A DNA stretch of 64,000 nt, taken from positions 1 to 64,000 of the forward strand of contig JAKSOL010000002.1 of assembly GCA_024405635.1 (NCBI GenBank). Reading direction: 5' to 3'. This document shows, one piece after another, positions 1 through 6,509 of the stretch; positions within the stretch are counted from its first letter, which is position 1; each line of letters starts with the position of its first letter. The translations under genes and the position numbers were made by a program. The stretch is from Salinivirgaceae bacterium. GTDB taxonomy: Bacteria; Bacteroidota; Bacteroidia; Bacteroidales; SZUA-534. The notes beneath the pieces were generated by a model, which was not told the DNA's origin, did not search any database, and worked only from the letters and a program-made list of their open reading frames with translations.

Positions 1-205
1 TCCCTATTTTCTTTACTTTGAGCACTTTTTTTTATATCGAACTCACGTTATTAGATTGACTTGCGGTTGTGAAATCAAATAAGCGTTATGTAGTAAAATA
101 GATAACCAAAGTTGTTTATAAATACGCAAAGTGCTAATAATTAGGATAAAACAAGATATTGAAAATCAAGATACTACAAAAGCAATTAAAAATATGTTGA
201 TAAAA
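1..205. other. Intergenic stretch upstream of rplM
   Basis: AT-rich DNA in which I see no convincing gene, RNA or strong hairpin. The rplM promoter begins at its right edge. Whatever gene lies to the left is outside the window. Confidence 0.5.
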
Positions 206-236
206 ATTGTAGGATTAATATTAAGTAGTATTTTTG
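206..236 (+). promoter_or_regulatory. Promoter of the rplM-rpsI operon
   Basis: The -7 box TATTTTTG at 229-236 matches the Bacteroidota consensus TAnnTTTG exactly. ATTG at 206-209 sits 19 bases upstream, where the -33 TTTG element is expected. This predicts a transcript start near 240-243, at the foot of the following hairpin. Confidence 0.7.
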
Positions 237-239
237 CAG

Positions 240-261
240 TCCACATTTGGGGAAATGTGGA
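240..261 (+). promoter_or_regulatory. Hairpin at the 5' end of the rplM mRNA
   Basis: A perfect 9-bp inverted repeat, tccacattt (240-248) and aaatgtgga (253-261), closes a gggg loop. No T-run follows, so it is not an intrinsic terminator. It lies at or just after the predicted transcript start and 40 bases before the start codon. It could stabilise the mRNA or be part of an L13 autoregulatory leader; E. coli L13 represses its own rplM-rpsI operon. The role here is inference. Confidence 0.55.
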
Positions 262-301
262 ATAGATCTAAATTATTATTAACTAAAAAGTTAGGATTAG
301 A

Positions 302-757
302 GTGGACACACTGAGTTTTAAAACAATCTCGGCAAATTCTGCAACCGTTGACAAAAAATGGGTTGTAATCGACGCCAAAGAGCAAGTTCTTGGTCGTCTT
401 GCCAGTAGTGCTGCCTACTTGCTAAGAGGCAAGCACAAAACAAACTTCACTCCTCATGTTGACTGCGGCGATAATGTTATTATTATCAATGCCGACAAAA
501 TTACCTTGACTGGTAACAAATGGGAGAAGAAGGAGTACATTCACCACACTGGTTTTCCAGGTGGACAACGTTCAATTGTAGCAAAAAACTTGATGGCTAA
601 AAACCCAATTGCTATGGTTGAAAAAGCTGTAAAAAACATGTTGCCAAAAAATCGTCTTGGCGCTGCTTTGTACAGAAATCTTCATGTTTATGCAGGCGAG
701 AGCCATCCACATGAGGCTCAACAACCTGAAGTAATCACATTAAACTCAATTAAGTAA
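302..757 (+). CDS. rplM: 50S ribosomal protein L13 (uL13)
   Basis: A 151-residue primary 23S rRNA-binding protein of the large subunit. The family pattern is clear throughout: HVDCGDNVIIINADKI, TGFPGGQRS, MLPKNRLG and the C-terminal HVYAGESHPHEAQQP, which has the usual Bacteroidota length and tail. The start is GTG. It is preferred because the N-terminus MDTLSFKTISAN is the family's conserved beginning in this phylum and no ATG lies nearby. The stop codon abuts the ATG of rpsI with no spacer, so the two are translationally coupled, as in most bacteria. Transcription is probably from the promoter at 206-236 through the 5' hairpin. Confidence 0.98.
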   Translation: MDTLSFKTISANSATVDKKWVVIDAKEQVLGRLASSAAYLLRGKHKTNFTPHVDCGDNVIIINADKITLTGNKWEKKEYIHHTGFPGGQRSIVAKNLMAKNPIAMVEKAVKNMLPKNRLGAALYRNLHVYAGESHPHEAQQPEVITLNSIK

Positions 758-1144
758 ATGGAAGTTAAAAATGCAGTAGGACGTAGAAAGTCCGCAATCG
801 CACGCGTTTACTTGAGCCAAGGAACAGGCAATGTTACAGTAAACGGCAAAGACTACAAGACTTATTTTCCATTGGAGACTTTGCAGTATGTAGTAACCCA
901 ACCTTTCGCAGTTCTTTCATTGGAAGGCAAATACGACGCCAAAATTATTGTTGATGGTGGCGGTATGAAAGGTCAAGCTGAGGCAATTCGCTTGGGTATT
1001 ACTAGAACATTGATGTTGTTCGACGCTGAGAATCGCAAGGCATTGAAAGCCGCTGGTTTTGTAACCCGTAACCCACGTGAGGTTGAGCGTAAAAAACCAG
1101 GTCAAAAGAAAGCACGTAAAAGATTCCAATTCAGTAAACGTTAA
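758..1144 (+). CDS. rpsI: 30S ribosomal protein S9 (uS9)
   Basis: A 128-residue small-subunit protein whose C-terminal tail reaches the P-site tRNA. Diagnostic parts are the N-terminal VGRRKSAIARV, the central GGGMKGQAEAIRLGITR and the basic tail ending RKRFQFSKR, whose last arginine is the conserved tRNA-contacting residue. It starts directly after the rplM stop codon. Its own stop codon forms part of the first stem of the hairpin region leading to rpsB. Confidence 0.98.
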   Translation: MEVKNAVGRRKSAIARVYLSQGTGNVTVNGKDYKTYFPLETLQYVVTQPFAVLSLEGKYDAKIIVDGGGMKGQAEAIRLGITRTLMLFDAENRKALKAAGFVTRNPREVERKKPGQKKARKRFQFSKR

Positions 1145-1258
1145 CGATTTTGATGCTGCACGAGAATATCGTTTAGTATCTAAATCGTTAAGACTTCTGA
1201 TATTCAGAACTACTTATCGATTGCTTTTACACAGAATGTAAACGAAAAAAGAATTAAA
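1141..1258 (+). promoter_or_regulatory. Three-hairpin leader between rpsI and rpsB
   Basis: Three inverted repeats fill this gap. Stem 1 is a perfect 10 bp (1141-1150 with 1182-1191), takes in the rpsI stop codon and may hold an inner acga/tcgt stem. Stem 2 is ttctga-tat-tcagaa (1195-1209). Stem 3 is tttac/gtaaa (1226-1230 with 1238-1242). None has a T-run, so none is a typical terminator, and I see no exact TAnnTTTG box. S2 autoregulates rpsB-tsf through its mRNA leader in E. coli. A comparable S2 leader, or an RNA processing site, is plausible here. Confidence 0.5.
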
Positions 1259-2080
1259 ATGTCTAAAGTAAATTTTCAAGATTTATTGGATGCAGGTGCA
1301 CACTTCGGCCACCTGAAAAGAAAATGGAATCCAAATATGGCTCCATATATCTTTATGGAGAAAAATGGAATCCACATCATTGATCTACACAAAACTGTAG
1401 CAAAAATCGATGAAGCTGCAGCTGCTCTTAAGCAAATTGCAAAATCAGGTCGCAAAATCCTTTTTGTTGGTACCAAAAAGCAAGCTAAAGAAATTGTAGC
1501 TGAGCAAATTTCAAAAATCAATATGCCATACGTTAACGAACGTTGGTCAGGCGGTATGCTTACAAACTTCCCCACTGTACGCAAAGCCGTTAAAAAAATG
1601 GCTTCTATCGACAAGATGGAGCAAGATGGTACTTTTGAACACCTTTCAAAAAGAGAGAATCTTCAAATTAAACGTCAACGCGACAAATTGGAGAAAAACC
1701 TTGGTAGCATCAAAGATTTGACTCGCATACCAGCAGCTCTTTTTGTTATTGATATTCAAAAAGAAAAAATTGCCATAGCAGAGGCTCATCGCCTTCAAAT
1801 CCCAGTGTTTGCTATGGTTGACACTAACTCAGATCCTAACGCAGTTGATTATGCAATTCCATGCAACGACGATGCTTCAAAAGCTATCGCTCTTGTGTTG
1901 AGTGCAGTTGCAGAGGCTATTCAAGAGGGTGTTGCTGAACGTAAAGCTGAAAAAGGCAAAGACGATGTAGAGGAGGAAGAAGAGGAGAACAGCAAACCAT
2001 CTAAAGCAAAAAAATCTGCAGCAAAAAAACAAGCTGACAACGATGAGGCTGCTGAAGCTTCAGAGGAGGCAGCAGAGTAA
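1259..2080 (+). CDS. rpsB: 30S ribosomal protein S2 (uS2) with an extended charged tail
   Basis: A 273-residue small-subunit protein. The S2 core is unmistakable: LLDAGAHFGHLKRKWNPNM at the N-terminus, FVGTKKQAKE, NERWSGGMLTNF and the C-terminal PVFAMVDTNSDPN with CNDDASKAI. The core ends near residue 225. A tail of about 48 residues follows, with a run of glutamates and then a lysine/alanine/glutamate-rich stretch. E. coli S2 is 241 residues, so the tail is an extension, probably disordered. The stop precedes tsf by 24 bases, and rpsB-tsf is a near-universal pair. Confidence 0.98.
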   Translation: MSKVNFQDLLDAGAHFGHLKRKWNPNMAPYIFMEKNGIHIIDLHKTVAKIDEAAAALKQIAKSGRKILFVGTKKQAKEIVAEQISKINMPYVNERWSGGMLTNFPTVRKAVKKMASIDKMEQDGTFEHLSKRENLQIKRQRDKLEKNLGSIKDLTRIPAALFVIDIQKEKIAIAEAHRLQIPVFAMVDTNSDPNAVDYAIPCNDDASKAIALVLSAVAEAIQEGVAERKAEKGKDDVEEEEEENSKPSKAKKSAAKKQADNDEAAEASEEAAE

Positions 2081-2104
2081 TAATCCCCTAAAACAAATTA
2101 AAGT

Positions 2105-3094
2105 ATGATATCTGCAGCTGATGTAGCAAAGTTGAGAAAAACCACTGGTGCTGGTATGATGGACTGCAAAAAAGCCCTTACCGAAGCTAATGGCGATTTT
2201 GACCGCGCTATTCAAATTATTCGCGAAAAAGGTCAAGCCGTGGCTAATAAACGTGCTGACCGCGAAGCATCTGAAGGCAACGTAATTGCTAAAGCTAGTG
2301 CTGATGGCAAGTTTGGCGCTATGATTGCTCTTAACTGCGAGACCGACTTTGTGGCTAAAAACGAGGATTTTGTAAAACTCGCTAACGAGATTTGCGACCT
2401 TGCTCTTGCTACAAAACCAGCTAACCTTGAGGCTTTGAAAGCTACTGCTTTTCAAGGCAAAACAGTTGGCGATATTATCGTAGAGCAAATTGGTATTATT
2501 GGTGAGAAGATTGAGTTGGCTTGCTGCGAAACTCTTGAGGGTGAAGTGGTTTATCCATACATCCACATGGGCAACAAGTTGGCTACTCTTGTTAGCTTTA
2601 ACCAAGCTGGCGTTGATGTTCAAGTTTATAAAGATGTAGCAATGCAAGTTGCTGCTATGAACCCAATCGCACTTGACAAAGATTCAGTTTCAGCTGAAAC
2701 TATTGAATCAGAAAAAGCAATTGCTATTGAGAAAACTAAACAAGAGCAAATTCAAAAAGCTGTTGACAATGCTCTTTCAAAAGCTGGTATTAACCCTGCT
2801 CACGTTGACTCTGAAGATCATATCGAGTCAAACATGGCTAAAGGTTGGATAACTCCAGAGCAAGCTCAACAAGCTCGCGAAATTAAAGCAAAAGTAGCAG
2901 AGGAAAAGGCTAACAACATTCCTGCTCAAATGCTTGAAAATATTGTTAAAGGTCGTATCGAAAAGTTCTATAAAGAGAGCACATTGATGAACCAAGAGTT
3001 TATTAAAGACGCTAAGATGAGTGTTAAGCAAATGCTTGATTCTGCATCAAAAGGTCTTGTTGCAACTGGTTTCCGTCGCTACTCATTGAAGTAA
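2105..3094 (+). CDS. tsf: Elongation factor Ts
   Basis: This 329-residue cytoplasmic protein is the nucleotide exchange factor that recycles EF-Tu-GDP to EF-Tu-GTP. The N-terminal UBA-like domain carries KLRKTTGAGMMDCKKAL. The core motif TDFVAKNEDF, which contacts EF-Tu, lies near residues 84-93. The C-terminal module contains EKFYKESTLMNQEFIKD. Its length suits a Bacteroidota EF-Ts, somewhat longer than the E. coli protein (about 283). It lies just downstream of rpsB and ends the translation cluster, with a strong terminator 27 bases later. Confidence 0.98.
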   Translation: MISAADVAKLRKTTGAGMMDCKKALTEANGDFDRAIQIIREKGQAVANKRADREASEGNVIAKASADGKFGAMIALNCETDFVAKNEDFVKLANEICDLALATKPANLEALKATAFQGKTVGDIIVEQIGIIGEKIELACCETLEGEVVYPYIHMGNKLATLVSFNQAGVDVQVYKDVAMQVAAMNPIALDKDSVSAETIESEKAIAIEKTKQEQIQKAVDNALSKAGINPAHVDSEDHIESNMAKGWITPEQAQQAREIKAKVAEEKANNIPAQMLENIVKGRIEKFYKESTLMNQEFIKDAKMSVKQMLDSASKGLVATGFRRYSLK

Positions 3095-3120
3095 TCGGTA
3101 TTCTAGCAATAGAACATAAA

Positions 3121-3153
3121 AAAGCTCGAGGCGTAAGTCTCGGGCTTTTTTTT
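3121..3153 (+). terminator. Intrinsic terminator after tsf
   Basis: The stem agctcgag (3123-3130) pairs with ctcgggct (3139-3146), with one G:U pair, around an 8-base loop. An eight-base T-run follows. It separates the translation operon from the envelope cluster. Confidence 0.9.
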
Positions 3154-3266
3154 ATAATTGCAATAAATGATAATTTAGAATGGAACGAAAGTGTGCAGAA
3201 AACAATTCTTTTGCTCCGTTTATCATAAATTGATAAAAATCACAAAGGTCATTGCAAAATAATTCA

Positions 3267-3274
3267 TACTTTTG
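3267..3274 (+). promoter_or_regulatory. -7 promoter box for the DUF6089 cluster
   Basis: TACTTTTG matches TAnnTTTG. The predicted transcript start near 3280 leaves about 18 bases before the ATG at 3298. No clear -33 element is seen at the best spacing. The box supports 3298 as the start and could drive the whole run through bamA. Confidence 0.6.
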
Positions 3275-3297
3275 AAGGTTTGAAATGGTGTCTTGAT

Positions 3298-4251
3298 ATG
3301 AAAAAATATTTAGCCGTATTAACGGTGTTGGCATTGTTGCCAATATTAACCGATGCACAAGCAAATCGTTGGAAAAGAACTCGCTATGAGTTGGTTGGCG
3401 GCCTTGGAGTCTCAACATTTGTGGGCGATTTGGGAGGAGGAAATAAGCCGGAGGGTAAACATTTCCTTTCGGACTATGACTTTATGTCGCAACGATTTGT
3501 GCTTAATGGAGGTTTGCGCTATAAACTGCTTAATAGTGTGGCTGTGCAAGGTGTATTGTCTTATGCAATGTTGGCTGGCAACGATAATAAAACTGAGAAT
3601 ATTTACCGTCAAGATCGAAATTTAAGTTTTCGTACAAATCTTTGGGAATTATCAACCCATCTTGAATATTCAATTATTCCAGAACCATTAAACTATCGCC
3701 GTAACCGCAGGGGACATTTTAGTTTGCGTAGTTTGTTGCAAATAAATACTTATGTATTTGCTGGTGTTTCTGTGTTTTATTTCAATCCAAAAGGTAAAGA
3801 TGATACTGGCGAAGGCGCAACAAATAAATGGGTTGCTCTTCAGCCTCTTGGGACAGAAGGTCAGGGATTGGTAGATGGTAGAAAAAAATATAGTAGAGTG
3901 CAAGTCGCTATACCATTTGGTATGGGTTTTAAATACGCTATAAATCGAAAGATGAGTGTTGGTCTTGAATTTGGCCCACGTTATACCTTTACCGACTATA
4001 TAGACGATGTGAGTACAACTTATGTTGATAATGAATGGCTGCGAGAAAAACGAGGCGATGTTGCAGCGCGTTTAGCAGATAAAAGCATTAAAACCAATCC
4101 AGAAAACCCTGATAGTGATCCAGTGCCTAACGTAAACTATGGAGGCGGAGACCAAAGGGGTGAAGCTAAGTTTAACGACTTTTATATGTTCACTACAGTC
4201 CACATTACGTATAAATTAACAACTGGAAGAAACGGATTGCCTAAATTCTAG
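3298..4251 (+). CDS. DUF6089-type outer-membrane beta-barrel protein, copy 1
   Basis: A 317-residue exported protein. The signal peptide MKKYLAVLTVLALLPILTDAQ is followed by YELVGGLGVSTFVGDLGG, the N-terminal strand pattern of DUF6089 proteins. Alternating aromatic and glycine strands fit a small porin-like barrel. Residues around 245-295 form a hydrophilic, loop-like insertion near the C-terminal end. The end FTTVHITYKLTTGRNGLPKF is close to the tail of copy 2. An upstream in-frame start at 3280 is rejected because the signal peptide begins at 3298 and the promoter box ends at 3274. The function is unknown; the position next to bamA suggests an envelope role. Confidence 0.8.
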   Translation: MKKYLAVLTVLALLPILTDAQANRWKRTRYELVGGLGVSTFVGDLGGGNKPEGKHFLSDYDFMSQRFVLNGGLRYKLLNSVAVQGVLSYAMLAGNDNKTENIYRQDRNLSFRTNLWELSTHLEYSIIPEPLNYRRNRRGHFSLRSLLQINTYVFAGVSVFYFNPKGKDDTGEGATNKWVALQPLGTEGQGLVDGRKKYSRVQVAIPFGMGFKYAINRKMSVGLEFGPRYTFTDYIDDVSTTYVDNEWLREKRGDVAARLADKSIKTNPENPDSDPVPNVNYGGGDQRGEAKFNDFYMFTTVHITYKLTTGRNGLPKF

Positions 4252-4272
4252 AACAAAAAACCTAAAAAGAAT

Positions 4273-5055
4273 ATGAAAAAGTATATTGTTGCACTCGTCC
4301 TTCTTTGTGTTAGTATAAGTGTTTATGCTGACCGATGGGATACTCGTAAGTATGAGTTGCGCTATGGTCTTGGATTGAATAACTTTATGGGCGATATATG
4401 TGCGCCAAAAGATCCTAAAAAGCAGATTTGGATAGTGCCATTCAGTTCTACTGGATATGTTGCCGATGGAATGTTGAAGTATATTGTAAAAGATCGCCAT
4501 TCGGTTTCAGGCTCGTTAAATATGGGATATTTGACAGCTAAAGATCCAAAAAACAATTCCAATTATTGGTATCGTGATGGATATCAATTCAGAAGTTTTT
4601 TCACTGAATTGGGATTCCGTTATGAGTATGAATTTGTTCGTGAACGTAGAAAATCAACAGTTTATCGTCAATTGGGCGAAACGGTTTTTAAAAATATAAC
4701 CATTCCTTCGTACTTGTTTGCTGGAGCAGGAGTTGAAATGAATTACGGCGGTTTTAACTGGAATACAAAAGATGGAAAGGAACGTATGAATGAAAAATAT
4801 TTTTGTGTTGCACCTGTAATTATGATGGGTGTTGGCGCAAAATTCCGTGTTGCACACAATACCTATGTGGGTGGCGAATTTGGTTTGCGCTTTGCATTGG
4901 GTGATAAACTAGATAATTGTTCAGGAAAAGATAGTCCTCAGTTTGGCAAATGGATTGACCAATACCAGGTAGTCACTATTAATGTGATTCACAAGTTGAA
5001 GGCCAAAAAGAATAATATGCCAAACTTCAAGTCAATTAGAGTTAAGTATCTATGA
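4273..5055 (+). CDS. DUF6089-type outer-membrane beta-barrel protein, copy 2
   Basis: A 260-residue paralogue of the upstream gene. After a signal peptide (MKKYIVALVLLCVSISVYA) it has YELRYGLGLNNFMGDI, which matches the copy 1 strand YELVGGLGVSTFVGDL. Its C-terminal HKLKAKKNNMPNFKS also resembles the copy 1 end. It starts 21 bases after copy 1 and overlaps copy 3 by four bases (ATGA), so the three genes form one translational unit. The specific function is not known. Confidence 0.8.
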   Translation: MKKYIVALVLLCVSISVYADRWDTRKYELRYGLGLNNFMGDICAPKDPKKQIWIVPFSSTGYVADGMLKYIVKDRHSVSGSLNMGYLTAKDPKNNSNYWYRDGYQFRSFFTELGFRYEYEFVRERRKSTVYRQLGETVFKNITIPSYLFAGAGVEMNYGGFNWNTKDGKERMNEKYFCVAPVIMMGVGAKFRVAHNTYVGGEFGLRFALGDKLDNCSGKDSPQFGKWIDQYQVVTINVIHKLKAKKNNMPNFKSIRVKYL

Positions 5056-5735
5056 TAATAGGCCGAAGAGAAGTATTAAGCATAATACTCACTTTGGTAT
5101 TTGGTTGTGCGTGCGCGCAAACGCATTCGGTTCGATATGGCGAATTGGGTGGAGCTTTGGGTGTGCAATACTATTTGGGCGATATTAACCCTATTCCATT
5201 CAAGAGTTCAAGGCCAGTAGGAGAATTGTTTTATCGAATGAATTTTAATACGCGTTTTGCAACTAAAGGTTTGTTCTCATTTGGTTCGCTAGCTGCTGAT
5301 GATTCTAAATATAAGAGCAAGTTTCAAAAGGAGCGAGGGGAAAGTTTTTCTACTAGCATAGCTAGAATTGCGGCAATGGGCGAGTTTAATTTTATTCCGT
5401 ATATGCCAGGTCCTAGAAACAAAAACTATACGCCATACATACAAGCGGGATTGGGGGCTTTTGTTCAAACTAAGGCGAAGGGCGATCGATTAATTTTTGA
5501 TGTGCCTTTTGGTGTGGGAATGAAATTTACCCAATACAAGCGAATTACTTATGGTTTTGATTGGACAATGCATTTGTTGTTGTCGGATAACATAGATTTT
5601 TCTAGCTCTAGCCCATCGCATGTGACAGTAATTAAACAAAAGAATGTTAATTCTGATCGTGATTGGATGTCGTACTTGGGCTTTTATTTGGCATATAGGG
5701 TAGAATATCCGCCAAAATGTCCATCGTTTGATTAA
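5052..5735 (+). CDS. DUF6089-type outer-membrane beta-barrel protein, copy 3
   Basis: A 227-residue exported protein and the shortest of the three. A signal peptide of about 25 residues ends near CACAQ. It is followed by VRYGELGGALGVQYYLGDINP, the same strand-turn pattern as in copies 1 and 2. Its ATG overlaps the copy 2 stop, and uppS begins 21 bases after its stop. A DUF6089 gene just upstream of uppS-bamA is, to my knowledge, common in Bacteroidales, so copy 3 is the likely orthologue and copies 1 and 2 the extra paralogues. That assignment is inference. Confidence 0.8.
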   Translation: MIIGRREVLSIILTLVFGCACAQTHSVRYGELGGALGVQYYLGDINPIPFKSSRPVGELFYRMNFNTRFATKGLFSFGSLAADDSKYKSKFQKERGESFSTSIARIAAMGEFNFIPYMPGPRNKNYTPYIQAGLGAFVQTKAKGDRLIFDVPFGVGMKFTQYKRITYGFDWTMHLLLSDNIDFSSSSPSHVTVIKQKNVNSDRDWMSYLGFYLAYRVEYPPKCPSFD

Positions 5736-5756
5736 ATTCGCACAATTTTTTTGACA

Positions 5757-6497
5757 ATGTCAGTAAGTGAAAACATCATAAAAGAGCGAATCCCGCGTCA
5801 CATTGCTATTATTATGGATGGTAATGGGCGATGGGCACAACAAAAAGGCAACATTCGCATATTTGGACACCGAAATGCTATATCGGCAGTTCGTGAAGCA
5901 TGTGAGGGTTGTGCTGAGTTGGGCGTTGAGTATCTTACTTTGTACGCATTTAGTACCGAAAATTGGGATAGGCCCAAGGCTGAAGTTGCAGCTTTGATGG
6001 ATTTACTTATGACAACAATAAATAGTGAACTTCAGACACTAATTAAGAATAATGTTCGTTTGAATGCCATAGGTAGGTTGAATGAATTGCCTGAAAAAGT
6101 TCGCGAAAACTTGATGAGTACAATCGAAAAAACCAAAAATAACACCGGAATGACCTTGACTTTGGCGTTGAGTTATAGCTCGCGCGCTGAGTTAGTTGAT
6201 GCTATTAAAAATATGGCTACCGATGTGAAATTAGGAAAAATAGCAGAGACGGATATTGATGATGCCTGTGTGAATAATTATCTGTACACCAATAATATGC
6301 CAGATCCTGATTTGCTGATTCGTACAAGTGGAGAGTTGCGCATTAGCAACTTTATGCTATGGCAAATAGCCTATTCGGAGTTGTATTTTACACCAGTGCT
6401 TTGGCCCGATTTTACACGTGAAGACTTACATAAGGCGATAATTGATTATCAACAACGTGAACGCCGATTTGGCAAAACAAGTGAACAAGTAAAATAA
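5757..6497 (+). CDS. uppS: Isoprenyl transferase (undecaprenyl diphosphate synthase)
   Basis: A 246-residue cis-prenyltransferase. It condenses isopentenyl diphosphate onto farnesyl diphosphate to make the C55 carrier used for peptidoglycan and other surface polymers. Visible motifs are IAIIMDGNGRWAQQKG, with the catalytic aspartate, FSTENWDRP, and the C-terminal RTSGELRISNFMLWQIAYSE. The ATG at 5757 is preferred over an in-frame TTG six bases upstream. It lies between the barrel genes and bamA, so carrier supply and outer-membrane assembly are probably co-transcribed. Confidence 0.96.
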   Translation: MSVSENIIKERIPRHIAIIMDGNGRWAQQKGNIRIFGHRNAISAVREACEGCAELGVEYLTLYAFSTENWDRPKAEVAALMDLLMTTINSELQTLIKNNVRLNAIGRLNELPEKVRENLMSTIEKTKNNTGMTLTLALSYSSRAELVDAIKNMATDVKLGKIAETDIDDACVNNYLYTNNMPDPDLLIRTSGELRISNFMLWQIAYSELYFTPVLWPDFTREDLHKAIIDYQQRERRFGKTSEQVK

Positions 6498-6509
6498 GAA
6501 GTGAGGACA

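Noticed and set aside
2060..2647. Open frame of 195 codons antisense to tsf
   Set aside because: It lies wholly opposite a conserved gene, shows no family motif and has no promoter box of its own.
5751..5756. TTG start for uppS
   Set aside because: An ATG lies six bases downstream and the family N-terminus does not need the extra residues.
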